Positions 36,925 to 49,640 of a stretch of DNA of 64,000 nt are shown in pieces. Where the stretch lies: contig OY987251.1 of NCBI GenBank assembly GCA_963920765.1, positions 7,753,219-7,817,218 of the forward strand, given 5' to 3'. A program made the translations under genes and the position numbers. Source of the DNA: Ulota crispa (Eukaryota > Streptophyta > Bryopsida > Orthotrichales > Orthotrichaceae). The notes under the pieces were generated by a model, which was not told where the DNA came from, ran no database searches, and worked only from the letters and a program-made list of their open reading frames with translations. Position 1 is the stretch's first letter; each line of letters starts with the position of its first letter.

Positions 36925-37636
36925 ACTCTAAAGGACCAAGCCCCCTTTTTGGAGACAAATAGGATTTTGGACATGTACCTATGGATAAACTATTTTGCAA
37001 AAAAATTAAACTTTTATGGAAGATGGGGAATTCAAAGACTTACATGGGCATTTAATTTTTTCTTCATTCTAGCATTTATTGAAGAAGTTAAAAATGATTT
37101 TTTGGAAAAATGTTGAGATCGGGCAGCCCAAAAATATCTTTAAAATTTGCATTTAAAAAAAATAAAAATATGAAATAGGTTCTCTAGACTTATATATAGG
37201 TGGAGAGTTTTGAATCATTTAATTTTCATTGATAAGATGAAAGTTACAAGAAGTTTTTGTTTGTAGGTAGGTGTGATTTTGAGAGAAACCATACCTACCC
37301 ACAAACAAACTTCTCATAACTTTCATCTCATCAATGAAAATTAAATGATTCAAAGCTCCCCACCTATATATAAGTTTAACAAACCTATTTCATTTATTAT
37401 TTTTTTAAATGCAAATTTTAAGAGTTTTTTGGGCTACCCAATTTGGACCTTTTTCCATAAATTCATTTTTAACTTCTTCAATAAATTTCAAAATGAAGTA
37501 AAATTAGATGCCCACATAGACCTTTGAATTCCCCATCTTCCATAAAAGTTTCAAAAAATCATACAAAGTAGTTTAGTTGTAAGTACATGCTCAAAATCCC
37601 ATTTGTCCCTTGACGGGACAATTGGTCCTTTAGGAG
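36925..37636. mobile_element. 712-bp foldback element with TTAA flanks
   Basis: TTAA at 36921-36924 and at 37637-37640. The two halves are near-complements for most of their length, meeting near 37275: AGTTACAAGAAGTTTTTGTTTG in the left half against CAAACAAACTTCTCATAACT in the right, and GGACCAAGCC against the GGTCCTTTAGG end. It is a palindromic version of the element type at 6563-7477, so one arm was duplicated in inverted orientation. Confidence 0.85.
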
Positions 37637-37979
37637 TTAAGATATCTATGGTGATCTAGAGTGAATTTTATGATGATTTCTTCAAGACCTTACATCAATG
37701 ATGAAACCTATTGAAGGAATTATCAAAAAAACTCATTTTAAAATCACCAAAATATTCTTACAAATGCAAAATTTAGTATCCCAAATTTTGATTTGGGAAA
37801 GATTTTTCCCAAACTAATAAATATAGTGTTTAGTTAAAATCTCCATGTGGTAAAGATTGAAGGCATCATTTGAAAATTTGACCCCACCATTATGGAGTGT
37901 GTTGTGGTGGTTAGAACCTTGCCAATGCTCAAGTTTGAACTCATGATCACCTCATTAGTGTGCCAAAGCCAAAAACAAA

Positions 37980-38233
37980 AATATTCATTGTTTTGGGAAA
38001 GAGCATTTTCCTAAACCAATGTTGTGTATACTAAATTTTGCATTTGTGAGAATATTTGGTGATTTGAAATGAGGATTTTGATAGTTCCTTCAAGATATTT
38101 CATTGTTAATGTAAGGCCTTGAAAAAATCATCTTAAAATTCACTCTAAATCACCATAAAGGATAGATCTTTTAAAAACATAAAATCCAAAAGTCCCAAAA
38201 TTACGTTTTTCCCCAAATCAATGAATATTGCAT
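37980..38233. mobile_element. MITE with ATATTCATTG...GGGAAA ends
   Basis: AATATTCATTGTTTTGGGAAA at the left mirrors TTTCCCCAAATCAATGAATATT at the right. The body repeats text also seen at 27060-27250 and 37640-37830 (GATTTCTTCAAGAC, TTACATCAATGATGAAA). Confidence 0.65.
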
Positions 38234-38337
38234 TCAAATCAACTTAAAATTTGTAGTCATGGTCAAATTGGCCACAAGTGTCTACCTTTATGAGTCAACA
38301 ACCTTGTGATCAAGAAAAAGTTAAAGGAATGCACACT

Positions 38338-38750
38338 AAGGTAGTGTGCTCATAAACCGTCCATCTAAGGGCTCATCCACCTTTTTCATGGTTTTCTGTG
38401 GATGAGAGAGTTATCAATTCATTTTTTAGACAAAGAGAAATAGATGTGGAATGTAACACAAGTCGTTTCATATTTTTTGAAGCATTTTTGAATTACTTAT
38501 GAACTTTCAAAGTGTGTGTGTCATAAGTCCCTCTTTATGACCCTAGACCTTCTAAGAACCGTTCACTTGCAAGTTGTGAAGAGATTTGGGAAACCAAGGA
38601 GAATGATTGGCTCTTGCAACTAAAAACACCTGTTCTTCCATGCATTCAATGATTGTAAGAGGCCTATTTAAGAACTAACCAGTGCACCATTGCACTACAT
38701 GCTACCCAAGTAATTCAAAATGAGTGAGCAATTTTAGAACATACTACCTT
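38338..38750. mobile_element. AAGGTAGT-type element, single-arm derivative
   Basis: Ends AAGGTAGTGTGCTC and GAACATACTACCTT. The body matches only the left arm of the foldback at 42065-42844 (GACAAAGAGAAATAGATGTGG, TATTTTTTGAAGCATTTTTGAATTA, GACTCTTGCAA-like text), so it is either the unduplicated form or a collapsed foldback. Confidence 0.65.
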
Positions 38751-38754
38751 GGTG

Positions 38755-41700
38755 TATGATTGTATCCACCATTTTGTCCCAATACACCAAACTAGCCAAC
38801 AATCAAACTTTGAATAGGCTTTAAGATATTCAAAGTCTAATTTTTGATTAGAATGGTGCATTGGGATAAAAAAGTTGGTATACTCTACTGTGCATTCACC
38901 TAAATGTCTAAAGTGAAACATTATACCATTTTGACTTCTAATGCTATTTGTTAAAGTTGTGAAGGCCAAGCCCTGTGATCCATGTGATGAAGTTTATTCA
39001 TTTTAAACTTAAAACAAAGAAATAAAAAATTCATAAGGATGAACATAGAACTGTTACAAGTACATGTAATATACATACAATATTTATAAACTTAGGACTT
39101 TTGAGTTTTTACATCCTCAAAAAGAGTATTTTTCTGAATTATTTTTGAAAAATATAAAATCTAAAAGTCCCAAAATTGGATTTTCCCCCCAAACCAATGT
39201 GTGTTGCTTTATAATATACGTATAAAGAATCAGAAATAAAGAGCAAAAACGACATGTAAAAATGACACAAGTCACCCAGCATTATGAAATTTAAAGACTC
39301 CTTGGAGTTTGTATATATGTGTGAATGCATCCTTGCTAACTTTGAGGTTCTCAGCTAAACTCAATCTCTCACTAGTTCCTTCAATGGTTTAGTTATTCAT
39401 GTCTTCTAGCAACAACCTTCCTCTTACTCCTATTAGAATAGATACCTATAAAATTTTGAAAATTACCAAATTTGACCGTTGTTAATTATGATTTATGGTA
39501 CATTACATGCGTCTTAGTGTTAAAGATTTCAATGTTGTTTTCTTTGTATCATTTTTTATTCAAATGAATTTAAAAGTTTAAATTGAAAACTACAATCTAG
39601 AGCAATGAGACTTTAGAAAGGGAATTGACTTCTAGTAGAAAGCAATAGAATTAATGAGATTGTTTGTTAACCCTTAAAGAACATCTTGAGTCTTGGTGGC
39701 CAAGTGGGGAAATTCCAAGCTTGAAGAATTACAAAAAAAGAAAGATAATATAGAGGCTAGGTATGCAAGTATGACCAATCACATTAAAGAAATAGTCATA
39801 GCCCACAAGCACCATATGGTCTTTCATCCCTCTTATGAACACATTGGAAACAAAAATAGAAGAATTTGATGTTGCAAATAAAGGACAGCTCATCATGTAC
39901 CACATTCCAATGAAATCTTAGAATTCATACTAGTTGAGACTTGAGAGCCAAAAGTTGGAATATGCAATTCACACTATATCCCAAGTCCCACATTTTAGTT
40001 GACTATATTTTGCCTACATGACACCACTTTTTGGAAGTTTTGGCACCAAGAAGGTGGAACACTATTCAAGGTTTGGATGGAGATTTTTGCTCAACATAAA
40101 TTTCAACTCAAATCCCACCAATATTTTTGTACAAAATATTCATGAATTTGGCTAGTGCTCCTTTTGCTCTAAAGAACTCAATAAAGCTTGAATCTTGCAT
40201 TGATATAGGACTTGCAAAGATGGAGCATGAAACATAACGTAAACTGCCTTACCGCCTGTAAATACAATGAATGACTTGCATTGAGATTAATGAAAGAACC
40301 CCTATGGCCTTATCTAGGCTACTACAACTATGGGCAGACTTCCATATGAAGTCATTTTTGGTAAAGCCCACAAAAAACAAGTATAAGACCAATATTCAAA
40401 GCATGAAAGTGTGGCTTATTTGTAAAAGAAGAATTGACAAGTGTCGCAAATATGTTTTAAGGAGGAAACAATATTTTTCAAGAGTTTGATTGAGTGTTCA
40501 AATTCCATAGGTAAATTTGACTTGATGTTAAAGGTTACCACAATTAATGTAGCATGTTATAGCAAGTATTAAAATTGAAATGTTATTTCAAATTGGGCAT
40601 GTAATATACCATTGGAAAGGTGTTGTCCATGGCTTTTCAACCACAATCATTCTTCTCATTTGGATAAAAACCCACCAATGAGACTTTGTTTAAAATTTCA
40701 TAGCAACATATTATGAAATTCTAACATATGTTAAATTTTGTTGACAACAAGGAACACCTCACTTCTTTCCTCCCTACTCCCATAGAAAGACAAAACCATT
40801 GTTTGCCAATGTCATGTATGTTTTACCAACATTTGGAAATGCCCTAAATCTTAGTTAAAATGGCCGATAAATGGAAGTGTACTCTAAGTGGTACTTTGCA
40901 CAAAGAAAGATTTTGTGAACATAAGGGCTCTTGCTTCTTGGGGCTGCGTATGTTGTTAAACCCTTAAATGCCGATGGCAACCACATTTGTCTCATGGATG
41001 ACAAAAAAGAAAATAGTTTGCTAAATGTAAGAAAGTTATTTTTGTCTTTTTTTAGTGATCATGGAGACTAGAGACATGGTTCATTGTGGAAGACAAAAAA
41101 TATCACATCATTGAATGTCAACATATTTTTTGTTATTCCAAATTGTGAAAAGATTCACAAAGACATTGTTAAGTCCCATGCTACTTTTCTTGCAATTTCT
41201 ATAAAGTCAGCATGTAATGCGAGCTCATGCAATTTTTGACAACACTATTGAATTAAGTGGGAATTTTGTTACAACACCACTATAACAAGCAGTTTCCATG
41301 TCTACAATAGCCCATTTTTGGATACGAGGTGGGGGGAGGGGAACTAAGGTGGAAGTACCCATACATGATAACTTAAGAGATTTTGCAACAACCTACAAAG
41401 AGTTTAAGGCAAAAAATAACTTTCCCATGTAGGAAGATAAAAAATATCGAGATTGCAAAATTTTCATAGTTTTATGTGCAAAACTGAAATTACTGTGAAT
41501 TTTGGGAGTTAGAAAGTGCTCATGACCCATTACCAATGTTTAGATGTATGCAAGTCCAATACTAGCCAAACCACTTTTAGCTCATTATTTCCTACCTCCC
41601 CTCTATGAAATGTGGCATGACTTAAGTGGCCCCAACCTTGAAAAAGATGGAAAAACTCATTCCAAAGCACCTATCCTTGCTCATGGTGGAAATAGCACAC

Positions 41701-42060
41701 CCTACTAGTTGGATATGGAGCATTGGTGGCAATGGGTGCTTTCACCTTAATTGACTTGTGTGTGAATAGAAGTAGGGGGGTAAGTGTGGTGAATTTGAAG
41801 GAAAATTTTCTCAAGGCCAAGGTCAAACCAAAATAAATCAGGGTCTCAAAACAATAGTTTATAAAGAAACAAGTGATGCCAATGAAATCCTTAAATATTT
41901 ACACCCTACTTTCTAGTTTATTTCAAACCGACAGGTTTGAGTGTTCATAAACAAGCATCTCCAACCTCTTGCCCTTGAATGGTAGAGGGGCTCTCTCATA
42001 AAAAAAAAATGGATGAAACTTTGAGCAAAGTGAGGGTCCTCCAATTTTCAAAAAATACCA
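38755..42060. other. repeat-rich stretch without a supported gene
   Basis: Holds a small hairpin at about 38790-38880, MITE-like arms at about 39070-39205, and a repeat at about 39960-40160 shared with 58130-58300 plus 58690-58790. TTAA-type ends occur at about 39668 (TTAACCCTTAAAG) and 40957 (AAACCCTTAAATGCC). The latter starts another member of the GGCAACATG subfamily. No exon-like text seen. Confidence 0.5.
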
Positions 42061-42064
42061 ATTT

Positions 42065-42844
42065 AAGGTAGTATACTCTAAAATCATTGTTTTAAGGGCT
42101 AGCTTGCCTTTTCATGGACTTTTTGAGACAAGAAGATCTTTGTCTAATTTTCAAACAAAGAGAAGTTGATGCCAAATGTAACACAATTTTTTTTGTATTT
42201 TTTGAAGCATTATTGAATTATTGAATTTTTTAAAAGTTTTTTATAGTAGGTACCTGTTTGTGATTCAAAGTCTCTCATAAACCGTTCCCCTCCAACTTGT
42301 AAAGGGATGAGGTGAAATCAAGAAATATGATTGACTCTTGCAATAAAATAAATATTCTCTTCTATGAATTAAAGAGGTCCATTCAAGGAACACTTTATTA
42401 ACATTCCCTCACTACTTATGCTTTCTTTGCAAGGGATCGCAATTCAAGCTAAAGCAATATGCTATAAATGCGACATGTAAAGCGTACCATAGGTAGCCCA
42501 AGAATGGATATGAAGTGATCCTTGAATGGACCTCTTCATGTCATAGAAGAAAAGGTGTATTTTATTGCACAAACCAATCACACTCCTTGATTTCTCCTCA
42601 TCTCTTTCCAAGTTGCAAGAGATTATTTTATGGAAGGCCTAGAGTCACAAATAGGTGTCTACTATAGAAAATTTTGAAAAATCATCAACAATTCAATAAT
42701 GCTTCAAAAAATATGAAAAAAATTGTGTTATATTTGGCATCTATTTCTCTTTGTCTGAAAATTAGACAAAAAATCGCCATATCTTGAAAGACCATGAAAA
42801 GGGAGAACAACCAGTAAAGTGAACGTTTTAGAGCATACTACCTT
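42065..42844. mobile_element. 780-bp foldback element with AAGGTAGTATACTC ends
   Basis: AAGGTAGTATACTCTAAAA at the left and TTTTAGAGCATACTACCTT at the right. The arms are complementary for about 350 bases each: GTCTAATTTTCAAACAAAGAG against CTCTTTGTCTGAAAATTAGAC, and GAGGTCCATTCAAGGA against TCCTTGAATGGACCTC. The non-palindromic centre is short (about 42400-42515). No coding capacity. Confidence 0.85.
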
Positions 42845-42859
42845 ACCTACCTTACTTCA

Positions 42860-43262
42860 TCAACCGTGATCCGTTCCAAACTGGTTGTTTTGGCTCGTGC
42901 GGCCTTGGCAATCAAGCTTTCCCACAAGAATATCTGCACGTCCAAACTTTTTTCTACCATCTGTAAGAAAAATCCTTCCGGTCCAATTTTGTGGTCCAAA
43001 TGGCGAGTTTCTTTGCATGACACGCTTGCGGCTCGTTAACACACTGTACCTCCAAGGGAATTTGAGACTCTTGAGTAGTCTTCAATTCTTCATAATGAAA
43101 AATGGGCTTCTGCCCTCGTGCCTGCCCGTGCCTGCCCGGGGTACCAAATTTCTGTGCAATAGCGGGCCGTGAACTGGCCTGAGAACCAAGAATCTCCAGT
43201 AATTTCAACCAGATTTTCTCCAATTCAATGCCAGGTGGCGGGCAAGTCCATGTCAGATCCAC
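42860..43262 (-). other. GC-richer island with coding-like text, origin unknown
   Basis: Base composition rises well above the surroundings. The minus strand is open for about 100 codons (including EKIWLKLLEILGSQASSRP and ACHAKKLAIWTTKLDRKDF); an overlapping frame continues as GRIFLTDGRKKFGRADILVGKLDC. A frameshift in an old coding segment would explain two open frames meeting at 42954-43042. I do not recognise the family. It may be a captured gene fragment between transposons. Confidence 0.3.
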
Positions 43263-43311
43263 GGGTGGTTTGTCCTAGGGAACACCAAATCTCACGCTGG
43301 ACTTAACTTAA

Positions 43312-43538
43312 CCCCTAACGATGTTGCCTATCAAAAGTGTTGTATGTATTCCTATGAGAACCATTTAGTATCTGAAGAATTGACTTTATGACAAATGCCA
43401 AGAATTTTCTAAAAAATCTTAGTTGACCAATAGTATGTTTATGATTTGGCTTGAAATTTTCAACTTCAATAAGATTCACATGCTACCCAAATGTCCCATC
43501 CAGGAGTCCACATACAAAAAGGCATCATCCTTTAGGGA
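43312..43538. mobile_element. short TTAA-flanked element, 227 bp
   Basis: TTAA (43308-43311) then CCCCTAACGATG; right end CATCCTTTAGGGA then TTAA (43539-43542). The interior is unlike the other members, so only the termini define it. Confidence 0.6.
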
Positions 43539-43542
43539 TTAA

Positions 43543-45307
43543 ATGACTTTGAAACCTCATTTATGGGGCCAAGGTGAAAAAGTTCCAACATTTTACAAAA
43601 AGGATATATGTAAAAATCTGCTCCTGTTTTGGAGTTGGTCCATTTATTTTCCTTCTAGGGCTCCTATGCCAAATTAGGGTTTCAAGATTCAAATGTGAAT
43701 TCAATACCTCCAAATTCAATTGCTTGATAATAAAGTTCTAAACTCTTACATTTGTTGGCATGTGAAATAGCAAAGCCTTTTTTTGTCTTCACCCCACAAA
43801 TAAGTGTTAAAGTCATTAAATCTAATTTGAGACTTTAGTCCTAAAGTGCATTTTTAAATGCAATACTTTTTGGAAGTTCAGGTGTCAAGAAAATAAGATT
43901 TTTGCTCCAACAAACATATCTAAATCAGAAACTCTACCTAGGAACCAAGTTCCAATAGTCAAACTTTTTTTTTAATCTTTCTTTTTGCCCTAATAGAAAT
44001 ACTGCAATCCAACAAAATTGAGATATGGAGTTAAATTGGACTTGTAAATTGGACAGTGTGAAATTCCCTACAGAAGAATATTCTAGAACCTTGATTGTCT
44101 GGCATTTCTATACAAGTAGCTGTTACTCATTACATAATCAAAGGTGTGTTATTCTTTACAAAATGAAATGGTTTTAGCATTATGGTTTGTTTTTTTGTTT
44201 TTTGGTTTTGCCAACTTTTGGTTGAAAATGATTGAATAAGATTCAATCATTGACATTATGTTCAAGAATGAGAATATGGCTAGTGAAAGTCAATTCATAG
44301 GAATATGGCAATTTTAGTTAAACATTTTAATTAACAAAGTACCAGAATAAAAGACAATATCTATATAACAGTGCATCATCTTTAAAAATGCGGTTTATAT
44401 AAAAAAAAGTTATTTACACCTATTGACAAAATCTTCCATAACAAGTATACAAATTTTGTGCAATGTTTTACTTGAGGAACAATAAGCACCGTGTTGTCGT
44501 TTTTACATTGGAGAATATTTGGAGAGACAACATGCTATGGCATAATTTGTTAGAATTGGCAAAATTTTGACATAAGAAAAACCATCGGTATTGAGAATAC
44601 ACACTCCTCTAACATCAACAAGAGTTAATTTTTGTGCCATTTGCCAATAAAGCTTCAAAATCTTTATAGTACATGGATACAATAATCAAACAATGTTTCA
44701 TTTGGTAGATTGGTATTCTCCAAGTGATTTTCAAAAGAATCCCTACAAGAGAAACAAGTCCTAAATAATTGGTGTACAATGGTTGACAATGATTACAATT
44801 AAGCCATCTAATAATCCTTATGAATAATTTTTGGCATTTTGGACTAGTTGTTTAGTACACGTTTTTCTTGTATTGAATGTTTACAAATCTTGAACATTCT
44901 ATTGGTAGTAAAATATGCTCAATGCTAAACCATGTGAAGATGGGTTTTTGGACCATTATCAAACCTCATAGTTCTTTACTTCATGCGTTTCATTTTGCTA
45001 CTATAAATGCATGAGTGAAACTTATTGTTTTTCCAATTTTAGAAGTGAAATCTCATGGAAACCACATTTAACTAAATTTGGAGTTTCAAAAATAGAAATT
45101 GAGATGCAAAACATCACGGGAGACTTGCTGCAAAACATCAGGAAACGTATGTTGTACATCAAGATATGGACATGGGTGATGTACATTAAGAGATGGATGC
45201 ACAACATTGGAAAATCTACTTTCCTCAACATTAATAGTTCTATGTTTTGCACTCAAAAGTGCATGAGTACATGCATATTCCGTTTTTAGTTAAATGTGAT
45301 ATACTAC
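43543..45307. other. intergenic stretch with one CACTA-like MITE, no gene seen
   Basis: A CACTA-like MITE lies at about 44743-44875 (CCTACAAGAGAAACAAGTCC and GTTTAGTACACGTTTTTCTTGTA). Near 45107-45235 is a short run of phrases of the type 'GCAAAACATC(A)...GTACATCAAGA' repeated imperfectly. Otherwise featureless AT-rich DNA. Confidence 0.5.
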
Positions 45308-45316
45308 TTTTATAAA

Positions 45317-46446
45317 GGGGAAATATAAAAAAGGGGCCTGACAATTGGCCATATTTCAAAAACAGGTTTGACAATTTCAAAATATCAAAAATAGGCCTCA
45401 TCCGGTTTGGGTCTAGGAAATGTTTGAGTTTCTGCAAATGATTTTCTTTGATTTCCAAATTGGTTTATCAAGGAAATTTTTTCCGTTATTTTCTCTATTT
45501 TGTACTGTAAATATTGAAAAGTTAAATTTTGTTAGCCAATGTTTACAAATTGCAAACGGTTTTCTCACTTCAACCAGCTAGCTTGGAACTAGCCACCGGT
45601 TCTTCTCGGATGTGGCATCATATACAAAAAGTAGGCCTTGCAACTAAGGTGACCAAACTTTTGTGCATGTTTATTTATGGGAATTGATATGAGCACACCT
45701 AGGGTTTGATATATGCACAGAAGGTGGGATAATTTGAAATGTTTATCATCAAAAGCTAGATTTGGAAATTTTAAAATTTAGATTTGGATTTTGTGACCTT
45801 GATTTAGTCTAGAACTACAATGGAGGTTACACTTGAACTACACCCAATGAAAAGGGTTAGTTGAAGGCCATATTATTACTTTTACCCTTGTTTGTAAAAA
45901 AAGTTAAGCTTTTTCATTGGGTGTAGTTCAAGTGTAACCTCCATTGTAGTTCTAGACTAAATCAAGGTCACAAAATCCAAATCTAAATTTTAAAATTTCC
46001 AAATCTAGCTTTTGATGATAAACATTTCAAATTATCCCACCTTCTGTGCATATATCAAACCCTAGGTGTGCTCATATCAATTCCCATAAATAAACATGCA
46101 CAAAAGTTTGGTCACCTTAGTTGCAAGGCCTACTTTTTGTATATGATGCCACATCCGAGAAGAACCGGTGGCTAGTTCCAAGCTAGCTGGTTGAAGTGAG
46201 AAAACCGTTTGCAATTTGTAAACATTGGCTAACAAAATTTAACTTTTCAATATTTACAGTACAAAATAGAGAAAATAATGGAAAAAGTTCCTTGATAAAC
46301 CAATTTGGGAATCAAAGAAAATCATTTGCAAAAACTCAAACATTTCCTAGACCCAAACCGGATGAGGCCTATTTTTGATATTTTGAAATTGTCAAACCTG
46401 TTTTTGAAATATGGCCAATTGTTAGGCCCATTTTTTATATTTTCCC
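45317..46446. mobile_element. 1,130-bp foldback (near-perfect palindrome) with 9-bp target duplication
   Basis: The flanks carry an identical TTTTATAAA (45308-45316 and 46447-46455). The ends are GGGGAAATATAAAAAA and TTTTTTATATTTTCCC. The arms, each about 565 bases, are complementary almost base for base (GGCCTCATCCGGTTTGGGTC against GACCCAAACCGGATGAGGCC; GAGCACACCTAGGGTTTG against CAAACCCTAGGTGTGCTC), meeting near 45885. A 9-bp duplication with long inverted repeats points to a Mutator-like foldback. No transposase. Confidence 0.92.
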
Positions 46447-46455
46447 TTTTATAAA

Positions 46456-48607
46456 TCCAACAAAAATCAAAAATTTCAGAATGTTTTGGGGTGATTATGA
46501 ATTTGAGAATAATTATTTTCAAGGATTCATCACCTATGAAATGTCCTTAAAACCCTAAAAATATTATTAGATATAGAGTTGTACACGTCAATTAACCCTA
46601 TTATCACTCTGTCCCTATTATCACTTCTCTATCTTCAAAAATTAATGTTTTTCAGGGTTTGATTTCAAATCCAAATTTACAAGCATTGCAAGAAAGTACT
46701 TAGAGTCCTTTACTAGTAGTGCAATTTTTGTTCCATTTGACCAAACTTTGTAAAATATATAGCATATTAGCTATGAAGACCTTAGTTAGGTATACAATTT
46801 ATTGCCTCAACTCATTAGCTATAGCAATGTCAATTGCAAAATAACAAAAACAGATGAAATTTGTCAACTAAATTATCACTTATGGATGACCACAAAGGTT
46901 AAGGAAAGGAAGAAGTTCAAGATGAAAATGACAAAATATGATCATGTATGACAATGAAAACCTCTAAGAAATTGATAATAGGACAATTTCAAACTTGAGC
47001 AGAACCTTGACTTTACCTCATTGAAACCTTAATAACTAACTCATACTTCACTCATTTAGGAATTTGGAATTTGATACCAAACTTTGACTTGACTATCTTT
47101 TAAATGTTTTCATAATCATGGCTTTTGGTGTATTGTAGATTTTTTAAATTAATATTTGAATTAAAGCCCAATGATAATAGGGAAAACTGCATGTAGATCA
47201 CGACAAAAAACATCATGTGGTAAACCAAGTTTTTGCATAATTTTTTTGGCTACCTAATTTCATTCATTTTGTGGACAACCAAACATGATTATTTCTTCAA
47301 TTGGCTTCAATTGAGCCTCTTGGGCCATAAAAAAAAAAGTGTTCTAAACAAGGTCCGGGAAGAACCAACCGTTAGTTCAATGCTAGCCAAGTGAAATGGG
47401 AAAAACCAACTTGCAATTTATAGACTTTAGCTAAAAACCAGTCAAAATTCTTAAAAAATATTACATACAGTATGAAATAGAGAAAATAACCAAAAGAGCT
47501 CCTTGATAAACTGGTTCAATACAAGAATTGAAGGAAATCTAACAACTGCAAATATCCTAAATAACTTTAATTGAGTCATTATATAGTTATTTAAGACATT
47601 TACAGTTGTTGTGAACCAATCATTTAGGACACGTTTTTCTTCTAGCGTTGGTTTTATTGTATTTATTAAGAAATGCGGTTATTGATTAGTAAGTTTAAGT
47701 AATATAAAGTTCTTATCTCATTCTTTGTTTTGTTAGTAGTATAATTTTTCGTCTAAACTAAGTATAAAATATCAAAACTCAAATAAGATTATATAAACTA
47801 TTCACGTGGGTGTAAGTTCTTAGTTTAAACAAATCCTTCTAAACATTTACAACCAAAACATAGAAAATGCAACTTGAACTTAACCAAGGACGTTGATGTA
47901 CCGTTTATGAAGCTGACTTTTCAATATTAACAAAAATTAGCCTTTAAACAACAAGCTGATCATTGTGGTCAAAAGCCGGTTGTAAACAATGGAAACTCAC
48001 ACAGTTTATTACTATTTTCAAAAGTTGCATAAGTTAGCATTGCATGTTGTGATGCTGCCCTCATGGAAATTGCAAGAAGGGCAGCATGGAGTTTAACACT
48101 AGTTTTGTAAATTTTCTCAAAATTTAAAACACATAAAGCATATGAGTGTATTTAATGAGATTATTTTTTTTGCCTTCCATGATGGATCACATCTCTATAG
48201 TCACTTTACAAAAAAGATCAAATGAAAAATGGCTTTCTTACATCTAATGACTTTTATTTTAATTTTAAATCATTCACCTCGTAAAATGTGTTTGCATCAA
48301 CGTAACCCCTAAACATCCATAGAACATAGTATATACGTTGCCATATAATTGGCATTTGCTATCAACAAGAAATTTTAATTTGAGATCTTGAATAGCTCAC
48401 TAGAACCGCATTGATCTATATTCCAACTTTTTTGTTAATCTCAAATGTAATAAAGGTGTGAATCTATTCTAAATACAAGAAAAATACCTCGTATTGTATT
48501 CATCACATTGGCACGCTTAGATGTTGAAGGATTGAGCTTAAGAATGGTTGGATGTTATGTTATTACAACCAAACAAAATAACAAACCAGCTATCCAAATC
48601 CTTTGGT
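46456..48607. other. intergenic stretch, no gene seen
   Basis: Contains a repeat at about 47340-47520 related to one arm of the 45317-46446 foldback (GGAAGAACCAACCGTTAG, AGAGAAAATAACC), a CACTA-like MITE at about 47545-47650, and an inverted GGCAACATG-subfamily TTAA-type copy at about 48030-48312 ending CGTAACCCCTAAACATCC. No exon-like text. Confidence 0.5.
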
Positions 48608-48611
48608 TTAA

Positions 48612-49640
48612 CGCCTAAAAGACCAAGCCATTTTTTCTGTGAAAATTGTTGAAAACTCCCATTTTTGGGGGAATCACTAAAAAGATAGGAAAAGGAGTTT
48701 TGATTTAGAATCCAATCGTGAGATCTTGCCCTAGATTATGGAAGGTACTTGTGGAAAAGGATCAGCTCATTTTGGATGTAAAAGAGTGAGATATTGACAT
48801 CCAAAGTGAAAAAAAAAAAAAAAAATTGCCCAAAATTTTTAGAAGCCTTTGACCACTCTTATAGCAAAAAAATTGTTCTACACAAAGTTGAAGTTTAATT
48901 GCTCCATGTAGAAAACCAAGTTAGGTACGTGTAGGAGAAATTTCAAATGAAATGGAGGTGTACAACAAACTTCAGAAAATCTTTGAATGCTTGAAGGTTA
49001 TGAAATTTACAAATATTCTAGGCTAAATTGGAGGATTTATGCAAAATCTGAAAAACAGAATCACTTTGATCCAAATGGTGAAATCCTAGAAATCTTAGTC
49101 TACTCCAGTTTGGAAAAAAAAAGTCAAAAAAAGAAATAAATAAAAACACAAACTCCTCAAAAAATTAGTTTAATAAATTTTACAAGGGTAAAAAGAATGG
49201 AGGGTTGGGAGTTTTCCAAAAAGAGGCCCTTCCACTTCATTCCCCTTTGCCCAAGTGTCTACACCTTGTGCATGTAAGGCTTGACCCTCTTTGGAGTCAA
49301 CTCTCACTCACAAATGAGAGGTCCAACCCAAATTGTCCCTTCTCCCATAGTTTTGTAAAAGTCTTGATTACGTTTGCATTAATTGTCAAAATGAAGAAAA
49401 AAATAGATAAACACGTAGGTATATGAATTCTCCAACTTGAATAAAAGTTTCAAAAAATTACAAAAACAAGTTTAGCAGTAGGTACATGCCCAAAATCCAA
49501 TTATCCCCTAAAGGTCCATTCCCATTAGATAGTTAGACGTGTGTGAATGAGAATCTTTTTATCTCCTTCCCTAACGCGGATCCACCAACATGGTTTTGAA
49601 ATGAGTCTCTCAAACGTAGGGCAGTTGGTCCTTTACGGGT
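48612..49640. mobile_element. TTAA-type element, disrupted near the right end
   Basis: Left: TTAA (48608-48611), CGCCTAAAAGACCAAGCC, then text shared with 6563-7477 (CCCATTTTTGGGG; AGAAAAATTTC-type; GTAGGTACATGCCCAAAATCC). The expected right end (TTGGTCCTTTACGGGTT) appears at about 49625-49640, about 100 bases later than in the other copies, after a foreign piece starting near 49516. Confidence 0.55.
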
